The notes under the pieces: model-generated
Database searches by the model: none
What the model was told of the DNA's origin: nothing
Seen by the model: only the letters and a program-made list of their open reading frames with translations
Assembly: GCF_963583255.1 (NCBI RefSeq)
Contig: NC_084805.1
Coordinates: 4,295,060 to 4,359,059 of the forward strand
Length of the DNA: 64,000 nt
Direction: 5' to 3'
DNA from: Pyrus communis
Lineage: Eukaryota > Streptophyta > Magnoliopsida > Rosales > Rosaceae
Program-made: the position numbers and the translations under genes
In this document: positions 1 through 10,215 of the stretch, piece after piece
Layout: every line of letters begins with the position of its first letter
How positions within the stretch are numbered: position 1 is the stretch's first letter

Positions 1-165
1 ATTGTGGGCTTTGTTTTTTCACTTAAAGTTGTCCCTATAAAGTCCCTATATGTGGGACATACACTATCTCACTTTCCGATCCATTACAGATTTATTTTGT
101 CCCTATATTTTTATACTCATTTTATACGATGATTGTTTCTATTTAGGGACTCTAACGGAGATGCT
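1..165. mobile_element. Partial MITE-like end, cut by window edge
   Basis: AT-rich sequence with several copies of 'gtccctat' ends at about 164 with 'ctaacggagatgct', which resembles a terminal motif common on plant MITEs that begin 'agcatctccaa'. The other end lies outside the window, so no inverted repeat or target duplication can be checked. Confidence 0.3.
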
Positions 166-349
166 ATTAGCAGTACCCCATTTAAGGATGGTGAGTGAAA
201 ATGCATCCAAACAAAGTAATTTCTAATAACACACGTATGTCTAGCGTGGCTTTCTCAATTTCTTTATTAATTAGGTAATGCCAGTGTATGCGTACATGTA
301 GTCCACATAGAAATAAGCCTTCCAAGTTTTTGTGTCCTCTGTTACTTTA

Positions 350-462
350 GTATTATGGTCTAGTCGTATTCCTTTTTACTTGTAAGTAAAAAGTTTTAAA
401 TTCGATTCTCGTCAAATGTGCATTTGAATCATATTATTATGGTTAATCCATTGTAAGACTTA
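350..462 (+). mobile_element. tRNA-derived SINE copy, partial
   Basis: Shares the order 'gtctagtcgtattcct', then 'ttcgattctcg', then 'tttgaatcatattatta' and 'ccattgtaagacttag' with the better copy at 62.47-62.65 kb. The first two motifs sit where an RNA polymerase III A box and B box would be. This copy lacks the 3' tail. Confidence 0.5.
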
Positions 463-860
463 GAGGGGTGTATTCAATTAGGAATTTAAGATATTTTAAT
501 GGATTTTTATGGAGTTTAACTGATTTGCAGAGATTCTATGTAAAATTTTGAATTCAATTCCCTCAAAATCTTATGGAGAGAGGTGAGATTTGTGGATGCT
601 TAAAATACATTACTAAATCTCTCTAATTCTTTCTAATTCTTCAACTTTTCCAAATTCTTTAAATTCTAATTCTAATTCTAATTGAATACCCTCAAATGTT
701 ATAAAATTATAATTGAATTTACTTGGATTTCTAAGGATTTTAATAAACTATCTTAAAATTCTGATTGAATACACATTAAATTTCAAAGAATCACTTAAAA
801 TACTGTCTAGATTCATGAAAATAATTAAAATCCCTCAAAATCTCAATTGAATGGTTTCCT
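462..860. mobile_element. MITE-like element with 'tattcaatta' inverted ends
   Basis: 'gaggggtgtattcaattag' at about 462-480 is mirrored by 'ctaattgaataccctc' at about 680-695, and further related motifs ('gattgaatacaca', 'tcaattgaatgg') follow to about 860. This looks like a MITE, possibly two overlapping or nested copies. No target duplication was identified, so the outer limits are approximate. Confidence 0.45.
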
Positions 861-1024
861 ACCTTCTTAATATAAATACTTTGTTAATAAAATTCCGCCA
901 CAACCAGGAACCGACAAAGTATTACTAGCAGGTTTAAAATTTTTGAATTAAATGGTCCGGACCATATGGAAGCCGCCAAGCCGGACCCCAAAACAAAATT
1001 AGAACTTAGCATAATATCTTTCTA

Positions 1025-1935
1025 TACAATTTTTTTGGGAAATTTTATTTTGAACCCATGTAACCTCTTTTTACACTTAACTTATTTTCTTCACCTATAT
1101 TGTTTTTTATTAAAGAATTAATCTCTCTTTAAACCCAAATTTATTACCAAAACTATCATCTCAAACCCAATTTAAAATGTTAAATTATCTTTACAGTCAT
1201 TCCCTTTATAAAGTAACATTTGTAATTGAATATTAAAAAAAAAATAAATAAAAATAACATTTGTAATTGAATATTAAAAAAAAATAAAAATAAAAAATAA
1301 TAAAAAAAAGATGCATCCTTGCTCCACCCCCTCTTCCCAATAGCCTTTCCATGGCTACTTTTTTTTTTTTTTTTTTTTCTCTGCTACCAAACTCAAACAT
1401 TTGCTTTTTTTTATTTTATTTCTATTGATGTGCATAAGTAACAAATCAAACAATTCATCCTCTTACATTTATCAACAAGCAAGAAAGTTTATGATCTAAA
1501 AATATTGGTAAGAAGTTTTTCCTTAGAATTTTCCAATTGCAGAAAGTTTAACAAACCATTCGGGATATTGATAAAAAAAATTGAAACCCAAATACTCATC
1601 TTCTAAACTTTAAAAAAATTGAAATCAAACAAACAAAATATTCATAAATTGAGTCATATCTTAGTTGGAGGATTCAAAACTTCAAAATCACCATCCATCA
1701 ATAAAAAAGTTTGTTTTTCTCTACAAGACCTATTAGGGTTTTAGCTAGAATGAACATAGGATAAACAATAAGTGATAGTAAGGTTTAATGGGTTTATTGA
1801 TAAATTTGAATTTTATTATTAATTTAATTTTATACTTAATAGTAATTATGTAATAGGGTAAAATAGACAATTAACAATTTAAATTTAAGTTGGATGTAGA
1901 AAGAGATTACATGGATTTAAATAAATCTCATTTCT
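1025..1935. repeat. Dispersed AT-rich repeat, copy 1 of 2
   Basis: Several blocks here recur in the same order at 14,620-15,300. Examples are the 'ctctttaaac(c)caaatttatta' block near 1,130 and the 'ggaggattcaaaa(g/c)ttcaaaatcac' to 'ttattgataaatttga' block near 1,665-1,810. Copies are diverged and interrupted by poly-A/poly-T runs (for example 1,360-1,378). It is an old dispersed repeat of unknown class; no coding capacity was seen. Confidence 0.5.
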
Positions 1936-2002
1936 TTTTTTATTTATTTATATGGCCTAATTCATCCAGGAACGCAGGCAAACTGGAAGCTTTACATTTG
2001 AA

Positions 2003-2005
2003 AGT

Positions 2006-2034
<29 letters not shown>
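2003..2034 (+). repeat. (GA)n microsatellite in MDP1 5' UTR
   Basis: A nearly pure GA run ends two bases before the MDP1 start codon at 2036. GA/CT tracts directly upstream of start codons also occur before the EXECUTER1-like and KH genes in this window. Confidence 0.85.
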
Positions 2035-2036
<2 letters not shown>

Positions 2037-2518
2037 TGGATGACGACGATGGGGTGAAGGCAGAGGCTTTAGAGATACTGGGAATGTTCCAAGTGCTTCC
2101 GCGATTGGTTGTGTTCGACCTTGATTACACCATCTGGCCTTTCTATTGGTACGCCATTTTTTCTCTTTTTTTCTTTCCCGACTACAACTTGTTTGGTTGC
2201 CCAGAAAAGTCAAGGAAATTCTTGTTTTTCTCTCCTTTTCCCATGAAGCAGCGAAAAGCTTCCATTAATTGTGCTAACCCAGATGACTAATGAATATATG
2301 TAATCCTACTTTCCCTGTCAACTGGAAACAAAACCATGATTTGAGGTTTCGGATGTTGTGAATATTCTTCTGCATGGTCCATTATGAATCCTAGAACGCC
2401 ACAACTCTTGGTTTTGTACATTTATGAATCCTAAAATGCCAAAACTCTTGGTTTTGTACATGTATTCCGTTAGCTCCACATACTTCGATTCTTTTCTTAA
2501 ATCTCTTTTCAAGTCTTC

Positions 2519-2540
2519 CTAGGTTTAGGGTTTAGGGTTC
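2519..2540 (+). repeat. Short interstitial telomere-like motif
   Basis: About two and a half 'tttaggg' units lie in MDP1 intron 1. This is far too short to be a telomere remnant and may simply be a telo-box-like sequence. Confidence 0.5.
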
Positions 2541-2558
2541 ACATTTGTAGGCTATAAA

Positions 2559-2981
2559 CCATGGACGGAGCTAACTTGCGCTAGGGGGGCGGATGCGCGT
2601 GCTCAATTTTTTCGTAGGAAAAAATGTCCATGCTTGTGACATTAGTAAGGTGTATCACTAGTTAACTTGCTTGTAACATTAGCATTTATTTTTTTTTAGT
2701 ATATCCATATTTTTACACTAAGGGAAGAGAGAGTTAACTCTTTTAGTTGCTACTGTCAACGTTGAAAGAGCATGTTCGTTCATGAAATTTTTGAAGAATC
2801 GATTGAGAAATCGAATGAGAGATTTGAATGATAACATGATTATTTTTATAGAGAGATATTTGATGATATTGATAAAGAAGTTGTCATGATATTTGATGGT
2901 CTTAGTAAATACTTTAGCCTTTTAATTTATGACGGTTGTTTGAGGATGCCCCCATCCGTCCAAATCTCTAGCTTCACCCTT
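2559..2981 (+). mobile_element. hAT transposon relic in MDP1 intron 1
   Basis: From about 2740 the plus strand reads VATVNVERACSFMK followed by KNRLRNRMRD and an 'IERY..FDDIDKEVV' stretch split by a frameshift. This is the C-terminal dimerisation region typical of plant hAT transposases. The block is flanked by 'gctataaa' (2551-2558) and 'gctataag' (2982-2989), a 7/8 match of the 8-bp size expected for hAT, and its ends form a weak inverted repeat. Most of the transposase is missing, so it cannot be autonomous. Orientation is the same as the host gene. Confidence 0.7.
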
Positions 2982-5578
2982 GCTATAAGCTATCCATGGA
3001 TAGACACAAAGAAAAGAGGAAACAATCTGTGAACTGAGTTATGTCTAACATACACAGTTTAGCATGTTCTCTTGCAAACAGTTTTGGCAATTTTATGTTC
3101 AGCTCAAACTTACATTTGTATTCTTTTTTCAGTGAATTGCGCTCCGAAAGTGAAATGCCATCGATGTATCCCCATACTAGAGCAGTATTGAATGCACTGA
3201 AAGAAAAAGGAGTCGACCTCGCCATTGCTTCGAGGTCACCAACTGCGGATATAGCAAAGACATTTTTTGAAAAATTGAACATCGAGTCAATGTTCGTTGC
3301 CCAGGTGATGCTTCAGAGCACAATGCGTTTTTCTTCCTTCATTTCAATTGGGATTAAGAGAGCTGCCAAAGATGTGCTGACTGTAACACTTCGTCGATTG
3401 AGTTTTATTTGTAACTCTGAATTGCTGTTTATACAGGAGATTTTTTGGAGTTGGACGCACAAGACAAATCATTTTCAGTGAATTCATACGAGGACTGGGG
3501 TCCCCTTCAACTCAATGCTTTTCCTTGATGAGGAAAATAGGAACGTCCAAGCGGTAAGATCATGCCTTCCATTTCTTCTGTTGCAATTGTTCTTATTGCT
3601 ATTGTTACGATTACCTTTTGGATTTGTGTTATCAACTTTTGAATTATTATATTTCTCACCATCACCAGCACCGTCGTCTCTTAATATCATGAAAATAAAT
3701 ATGAATAAATCATCTGTTGACCCTTGATCGTTTCCAAATACATGACTTTTGCCGAAAATATTTTAATTTAAAAATAATGAAGAAAATTTGTGTGAATTAT
3801 TTGTAGTGTTTAAGAACTTATTTCGGCTTTATATTTTGATGCTTACGGAGGATGATGGTATCAAAATGTTCAGAAAAAGAAACCCTGGTATTGGCTAAAG
3901 TGGACTGAAATTCAGGAGAAGTGATTAGGGTTAGTAACGTTAGTTTTAAGTGTCGGCACTATGCGTGACACACTTGGGCAAAGCTGAAAGGGAACAGTTT
4001 ACGGATCTAATCATAGGCAACTTTTACAACACTTAGAAGCTGGTGTGAACCAACTCCCTCTTTTTTGGTGCGGAAATAGCCCCGCTCCTTTTCCCTTCCA
4101 ATTTTGCTTCTCCTTATCAGAAATCACTGTTTATCTATACACTTTGTGACAGAAGTGTTACTTCGCATCAAGTCTCCGTGCCAAGAGATTTTATTTTTAT
4201 ACTCAGTCTCACCCATTTATCAAAATTTTGTAATGGTATTTACAGGTTTCAAAGATGGGCGTAACAAGCATTTTGGTGTTCAATGGGGTAAATGTTGCAG
4301 CGTTGAGGCAGGGTCTTACAAATTACGCCGAAAATGTGAATACATGCAGAAATGGCGCACAATGTACCCCAAAAGTTCAAGCTCTTCTGGGAAGAATGAG
4401 AAGGAATAAATCTTCCATAGATGTTGAAATACGTACAACTTGAAACTTATTGATACGGTTCCCTGTATTGTAAGCCGGTTATGGCGATGATTTGTTGTAT
4501 CAATTACCAAGAAACGCCCTAGACGGCTAGAGCCCTCCCATCTCGCTGTCTCCTTCATGTGTATTGTAAGCTGGATGTTCAGGAAACGGTATCAGTCAAC
4601 CAAATAAAAATTTGATGTTATTATGAAGTAGTAATTTTCTATGCCATATATGAGTTTTGAGTAGATTTTGGGTCCCAAAGTGATCCCTCTGTGTTGTTCT
4701 TGTAGCAGCAGCTTCAAGGTTTCGGGTATATTCCGATGAAATATAATTTCTCAGACCGAGCTGATAATCGTTTAATCTTCTTGCATTCGAAATCATCGTT
4801 GTGATTATGTCGAATCTTTGATTCCAAACTACAGTATCTCCATTACATTATCAAATAACAGCTGCTCAACTACTACTCGCAACATTTTTAATTTTTTTTA
4901 ACAACTGAAATTTACAATTTTCAATAACACAAGGATTTTATAGGGCTGATTGCATTTGGGAACTGAATTCCAAGTGCATGTTTCGTCACAGCTCAGTCTC
5001 ATACAAAGGAAAATTATAAGAGCTTCGTGGCAACTCACAAAACAACACACAGCAGTAAATACAAAATATTTGTTTGCCCTTGCCATTCGCTAACTGGTTC
5101 AAGCTCGATACGGTCTCAAACCCTTTCACATTCGGAGTACATTCCTTCGATTCTGGCGCCTCTACACAAACAGAAAACATTACAGTCAAATTTCCCACAA
5201 ATATTGAATGCATGAGAATGTGTTTCTGAAGACTGTAACAATACTCGATGCCCTCGACACATTGGTTGCATTCGACTTTGATATGCACTCAGCATGATCT
5301 ATGAGAAACAAATAAAATTCTGAAACAACTATCTCTTAACTCCAAAGCGTAACCTTTAAGGCGCTGCATTTTCATCCTGCCCTCACCCATTTGCCCATTA
5401 CAGAATATGCATAATATCCCAATAAGTGGGAAGATTGCGTAAAAAGAACGACTCACATATGCATTTAATGTTCCTGTATATAATAAACTAAAAAAAATTT
5501 CGATAACTCTGAAAATTAAGAATTAGAAGATGACAGTAAAAGAAGGCGTGGGTTTTGAATTACCTCGTGTCATATTCT

Positions 5579-8446
5579 TTAGTGAAAACTTGTATTCCTT
5601 CTCTTAGTTACAAACTCCTGCTGATTTATTTCTTTCAGTGGTGATCTTCCAGTGATACATGCTTCAAGTTTTCTTGCTGAGGGTGATCTAGAATTGTTTT
5701 CATTCTCTTGGGTAGAATCATAGAGCTCGTTATCCACTTTCAAATTCATTGCTGGTTTCACCTCTTCCTTGCACGTTTGCAATATTGTATCCAAAAGATT
5801 CATCATCTCCACATTCTCACAAGTGAAGTCCCCCATACGATCACAGAATTCTTCAAATTGACCAAGAACGTGATCCCTATCTTTTGATAGACTTGCGGTG
5901 TCTTGAAAGAGAACCCGTTTTTCAAACTCAAGCTGCTTGCTTATGCCTTCCAGTCTCCTCTGTTCACCCATCAGTTTGTCATTTTCCAGTTTGTTGGATT
6001 CCAATAATGCTTGAAGTCCAACTGCTTGTCGTTTTTCAGTAAACAAGGCTTCCTCCTGATTTTTCAAACTTTTTCGCAGACCAGATACTTCCTTCTCCAA
6101 CTCAACAAGTCTCGTGTTCTTCTCTTCAATCTCTAGCTCTGTCATATGTTTGGCCTTCTTCAAAGCTTCAGTAAGCTTTTCAATTGTAACCAAATTTTCT
6201 ACAACTTCTGAGAAGGACGATATAAATGCACTTGTCAAGTCTTGCTCTAATGACGATGCCAGTACCTGAAGATTTTTTATTTCCTCATCTTTCTCATTTA
6301 TAACCTTGAAAAGCTTGTCTTTCTCTAGTCCAACAGTTTTCTCTGCGTCGATGCTTGCAAAAATTGCTGCTTCCACTTCTCTTGTCATGGCCTCTTGCTC
6401 CATCTGCATGATATCATTTTGGAGTTTTTCTATGCAGCTATCCTTCTCCTGCGCATTTTTCATAAGGTTCTCTGTGATTTCTGGGATGAATTCCACTTCC
6501 TCGTTCTTTGCTGCAACTGTAGCTTCTAGAAGGACAATCTTCTGCTGCAGAACTTCCCTTTTTTTGGTTTCCTCTTTGATAATGGTGATGAGGCTGTCTT
6601 TCTGGTGCTTAAGGGTTTCTTCATACTCAGCTTGTGCAAGAAGTGAATCCTCCAATTGTCTACATTTTTCTTGATTTCCTTGCCAGCACACTTTCAATCT
6701 TTCAGCTCGAGATTTCCAATTCTGTAATTCAAATTCTAGCAGACTTGCTTCACAAACTTCCTCAGCCAATTCAAGATTTGCCTTTTCTAAAGCCAAAGAT
6801 ACTTCTCGTTTCTCCACTTCCATCTGCACAAATTGTTCTTTCATGTAAAGTTGATGCACAGATGATTCCTCAAGCATCTTTTTAAGTCGTTGAACCTCTT
6901 CCTCCATGATAAGCTGCTGCCGTTCAGCGAGTTCCAAGGACCTTACCCTCTTCATTAGCATTTCTGCTTTGACGTGCTCTTGTTCAAGCTTAAGATGAGC
7001 ATTTCTTAAATCCAACTCTGTTTGAAGAAGATGAGCATTTCTTAAATCCAACTCTGTTTGAAGTAGAGAGATCTTGTCATCCATTCTATTACACAGCTCC
7101 ATCTCAGTGTTTTCATCAGATTTGTTGGAGTAAGCCTCTGAGAGTTCTGATTTAAAGATCGTAAGTAGTACTGAAATCTCTACATTTAAAACGTCAATCA
7201 CTGAATGGCAGCATGTTAGCTCCATCTGAAGCTTCTGCATTTGCTCCTCTCTATCCTTCAATTCAAAATTGTGCCTGTTTACATCTCCTTTCATCTTCTC
7301 TATTAGGAGACTCACTTCAGATTCTTTTGCCTTCAGATTTGTGGAACAGTTGCTATGTGTCTGCTCCATGCCCCTAAGCTTGTTTCGCAACTTTGTTAGA
7401 GCAGTTGGTGCACAATTTCTGATTTGAGCTTCCTGCAGTTCTTTTATAGATTCTCTCAATTCCCGATTCTCTTGCTCAAGGTGAACAATTCTAAATTCCA
7501 TTTCTTTGGAGAGTGATTCTTTTGTTGACAGTGAGTTTCTTAGCTTGGCGATCTCTTCATCCCTTTGAACGGTCAAGCTATCAAACCTTGACCTTTCTTC
7601 TTCACACTGGGCAAACACATTCTCGTAACGTGATCTGAATTCAGACACTTCAACCTCCAAAAACTTCCTCTTGCTTTCTTCATGAGCTAAAGCATGGTTG
7701 CACATTTCCAAACGTTTTTGAACGCCTTCAAGAATTCTAGTTTGGGAATCCAAGTTTGTCTGCAACAAAGAGATCTCTTCAAGCAAGGCTGATTTTTCCC
7801 TCTCCCACTCCTCTTTAGCCAACTGGAACTCAGCTCGGAGCCGTCTATGTGCTTCTTCAAGATGTGTAAACTGTTCTTTTTTCCATTTCAGCTGATCTTG
7901 AGCATTTCTATTTTCCTCCTCTAACCCCATTATGACGTCATCTCTTTGTCTCATATCTTTGGCTTCACGAGCTTTCTGCTCTGCCTCGAAACACTTCCTC
8001 TCTATAGTCGATAAGAGTCTTTTAAGGCCCTCAATCTCTTTAGTACTTGCACCAAAATTCTGCTCCAACTCTATGTTTCTCTCAGTAGCTTCATCTAAGG
8101 CAGATACTAACTCTCTATTTTCCCCTTCCAATTCTTGCAATTTCTTCTCACTATCAGCTCGGAGTTTTTCATGCAAAGTAGTCAAATGCCTAAGCAACGA
8201 TTCTTTTTCAAGCAAACGAGACTGGAGGGTTTCAGAAGCCTGCCTTGATTGAGAAATTTCCTCAAGCTTGACATTTAGTTCTTGAGCTTGTTTCTCATTC
8301 TCCCGCTTCACTTCTTGAAACTTGATCAACTGCTCATTGTGAGCTTTCTTCAAAGCATTAGAGAGTTCAGTCTTAACCCGGACTTCAGTCTTAAGCCTCT
8401 CCACCTCTGCTTTAGCTTCGTCTAGTTCTTCATATACGTCCTCCAT
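5579..8446 (-). CDS. Long coiled-coil protein, At4g38062-like
   Basis: A single uninterrupted frame of 955 codons starting MEDVYEELDEAKAEVERLK. Almost the whole length is heptad-rich Glu/Lys/Leu sequence predicting extended coiled coil; there is no motor, kinase or membrane segment. The N-terminus resembles the plant proteins annotated 'uncharacterized protein At4g38062' (myosin-heavy-chain-like by composition only). The C-terminus is short, basic and non-coiled (SARKLEACITGRSPLKEIN...). A 12-residue block LLQTELDLRNAH occurs twice in tandem. The ATG at 8446 is the first in frame; upstream mRNA appears to contain a 5' UTR intron with donor near 9253 ('CAG|gtattt') and acceptor near 8495 ('gcttcag'). 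Role is unknown: a cytoskeletal or organelle-tethering scaffold is only a guess. It converges on the MDP1 gene. Confidence 0.85.
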   Translation of the reverse strand: MEDVYEELDEAKAEVERLKTEVRVKTELSNALKKAHNEQLIKFQEVKRENEKQAQELNVKLEEISQSRQASETLQSRLLEKESLLRHLTTLHEKLRADSEKKLQELEGENRELVSALDEATERNIELEQNFGASTKEIEGLKRLLSTIERKCFEAEQKAREAKDMRQRDDVIMGLEEENRNAQDQLKWKKEQFTHLEEAHRRLRAEFQLAKEEWEREKSALLEEISLLQTNLDSQTRILEGVQKRLEMCNHALAHEESKRKFLEVEVSEFRSRYENVFAQCEEERSRFDSLTVQRDEEIAKLRNSLSTKESLSKEMEFRIVHLEQENRELRESIKELQEAQIRNCAPTALTKLRNKLRGMEQTHSNCSTNLKAKESEVSLLIEKMKGDVNRHNFELKDREEQMQKLQMELTCCHSVIDVLNVEISVLLTIFKSELSEAYSNKSDENTEMELCNRMDDKISLLQTELDLRNAHLLQTELDLRNAHLKLEQEHVKAEMLMKRVRSLELAERQQLIMEEEVQRLKKMLEESSVHQLYMKEQFVQMEVEKREVSLALEKANLELAEEVCEASLLEFELQNWKSRAERLKVCWQGNQEKCRQLEDSLLAQAEYEETLKHQKDSLITIIKEETKKREVLQQKIVLLEATVAAKNEEVEFIPEITENLMKNAQEKDSCIEKLQNDIMQMEQEAMTREVEAAIFASIDAEKTVGLEKDKLFKVINEKDEEIKNLQVLASSLEQDLTSAFISSFSEVVENLVTIEKLTEALKKAKHMTELEIEEKNTRLVELEKEVSGLRKSLKNQEEALFTEKRQAVGLQALLESNKLENDKLMGEQRRLEGISKQLEFEKRVLFQDTASLSKDRDHVLGQFEEFCDRMGDFTCENVEMMNLLDTILQTCKEEVKPAMNLKVDNELYDSTQENENNSRSPSARKLEACITGRSPLKEINQQEFVTKRRNTSFH
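6994..7065 (-). repeat. 36-bp tandem duplication inside coiled-coil gene
   Basis: Two adjacent 36-bp copies beginning at 6994 and 7030 encode the same 12 residues (LLQTELDLRNAH) twice. The unit is in frame. Twelve residues are not a whole number of heptads, so the duplication shifts the coiled-coil register. Confidence 0.85.
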
Positions 8447-9300
8447 TTCCCCTTATCATCAACTTGTGAGAGGCTCTAATGCAGTAAAGATCTGAAGCAC
8501 GAAGAAACACATTAACGTGAGCATTTTCGTATAGAAAACTGAATACAACCAACCACATAGACAGACGCATGAGAAGAAAAAGCGGGGTTTGAAGTATTTA
8601 AGACTAAGAATTCCATGAGTATCATGTGCCTTTGGTAATCCCACATCTGCAGCATATGGGATTAGTTGTGGTGGGTATATGGATCATGGCACTCTTTCCT
8701 GCAACTTCTGCCCCGCTAGTTGACACCCTTTGGTATCGAAACATACACTAGGTCGTGTACAGAATTGGGCATAGTATGGTTATGACTCCATTGCTACCTA
8801 CCTATAGAAAGTTGGGATCTGCTGCTAACAGTGACTGGAATGGGGCTCCTTAGTTGTGAAAAGGGCAAATTGAGCCATAAATTAGACCAGATTTTCCGAA
8901 TATAATTTGATCGAAAACTTGCAAGTATCTACTGGAAATAGACAAAAACCAGATGAAAAACACAAACATGAACCTGATTCTCGAAACACCAATCAATAAA
9001 TGGGGCAACAGAGAAAACCCACATTAGGATTTCTTATCAATGTACTTGTCTGAGTGCAAGAAATTTCACCGAATCGTCGAACGGGTTAACAAAACTAGAG
9101 CTAAACGATGGTCAAAACTCGAGATTTTCATGATTCAACTTCGGTTTTGGACAGATTTGGGCAATAAGAAACCTAGAACACCAAAATTATGACCTTGGAA
9201 GTGGATTTATTCAAAATATAAGCAAGAAATTAAAAGAGAAAACGAGAAATACCTGGAACGGAATGAGTGAATCGCAGATGAAGGGGGTTTATGTTTCTTT
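8447..9300 (-). other. 5' UTR intron and probable promoter of the coiled-coil gene
   Basis: On the minus strand a probable non-coding exon ends near 9254 with a good donor, and a pyrimidine-rich acceptor lies near 8495, giving a 5' UTR intron of about 760 bases. No other gene was seen here; the short plus-strand frames have no recognisable similarity. Confidence 0.5.
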
Positions 9301-9754
9301 TCTGTTTCTGTTTCGAATCTGGATTTGTGAGTGTGGGATTCAAATGGTTGAGTTGAGTGGGAAGCAAATTCGAATGGTTTCAAAATCTGATTTGAGGGCC
9401 AAAATGGGAAAATTCGTTTTTATATCTTTTCGGAACCACAACGGTCAGAAATTTCTTTTCGCACCACAACGGTCAAAAAAACTCTTTTAAAAGGATAACC
9501 TTCTTAAAACAAAAATATTATTCTTCTATTTCTATAACATTTATATTATCTCTTTAACTAAGATGAGATCCAGATGAGTAACTGTAGTATTACTCTTCTT
9601 AAAGTCATAAAATATTTCGGTTTGAATGTGGACTAGTTACGTATAGAAGTAAACTACATATTGTAATAAGTTATAATTTTTTTTGCCCCAATTAAGGGCA
9701 CACCTCTACATAGTAATAATTGTCAATGAGTTCAAAAATTTTGCAATATTTTTC

Positions 9755-10215
9755 GGTTGCAGAGTCAAGGCTTCTGCTGGCTTTGTGATTAGAGATGAAA
9801 ATCAAATCCATATTGTTGCGGGTGCGAGAAGTATTAGGAAAAACAAAATTTCAATTGCGGATGCTCTCGCGAGGCATGATGCTCTAAAAGGTGCTCAGAA
9901 TAAGGGCTTTAAGAATGTAAACGTGGAGGGGGATTCTAAGCTAGTCATTGAAGTGGTTAAATACAGATACAAGACTCCATGGAGAATTCGATCCATTAAA
10001 AAGGATATTAGAAGCTTGGCGGCTTCCTTTCAGACTATTTCTTGGAATCACATTTTTCGGAAGCGAATTTCCTCTCAAATGTAGTCGTAGTCACTAGTTT
10101 AGGAATTGATATTACTGATAACTACGTTTGGAAACACAGTTCCTAGTGCCAAACTTGCTTATGCTTTTGATGGAGTTGGAATTGGTTATAATTGTGGTTT
10201 TTTTAGTTAATGAAG
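9755..10215 (+). pseudogene. RNase H-like (RVT_3-type) domain fragment
   Basis: The plus strand reads SAGFVIRDEN, then ADALARHDALKGAQNKGF and VNVEGDSKLVIEVV. This is the order found in the plant RNase H-like domain (RVT_3) of LINE-type polyproteins and their domesticated relatives. After HIFRK the family-like 'FREANFL' reading moves to another frame (1-base deletion near 10,060), and recognisable remains continue to about 10,210 (ITDNYVWKHS). No start codon, catalytic core or reverse transcriptase is attached. I interpret it as a dead transposon-derived fragment; a captured exon is less likely. Confidence 0.7.

Larger units (their letters stand above)
2036..4443 (+). pseudogene. MDP1: Magnesium-dependent phosphatase 1 (MDP1)-like, interrupted
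   Basis: HAD-superfamily phosphatase of the MDP1 family (a cytosolic protein-tyrosine/fructosamine phosphatase in characterised members). Exons read as 2036-2148, 3133-3304, 3437-3553 and 4246-4443, all with GT-AG junctions. Exon 1 has the HAD motif I, VVFDLDYTIW, with both catalytic Asp residues. Exon 2 carries MPSMYPHTRAVLNALKEKG and motif II (ASRSPTADI). Exon 3 and 4 continue with IHTRTGVPFNSMLF and the GVTSILV motif. Two lesions stand out. In exon 3 the codon before IHTRTG is TGA (3479-3481), where the family has a basic residue, ending the protein at about 109 residues. In exon 4 the family-like tail KWRTMYPKSSSSSGK lies in another frame (to stop 4409), so a frameshift lies near 4320-4350; the main frame runs on to 4443. 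Intron 1 contains a hAT relic. I call it a pseudogene, but sequencing error or a diverged duplicate copy remain possible. Confidence 0.85.

Noticed and set aside
2519..2540. Interstitial telomere
   Set aside because: Fewer than three TTTAGGG units; this length is expected by chance or as a telo-box.
6306..8252. Plus-strand open frames of 83-122 codons inside the coiled-coil gene
   Set aside because: They are antisense shadows of the 955-codon minus-strand gene, rich in Ser/Phe/Leu as expected from reversing Glu/Lys codons.
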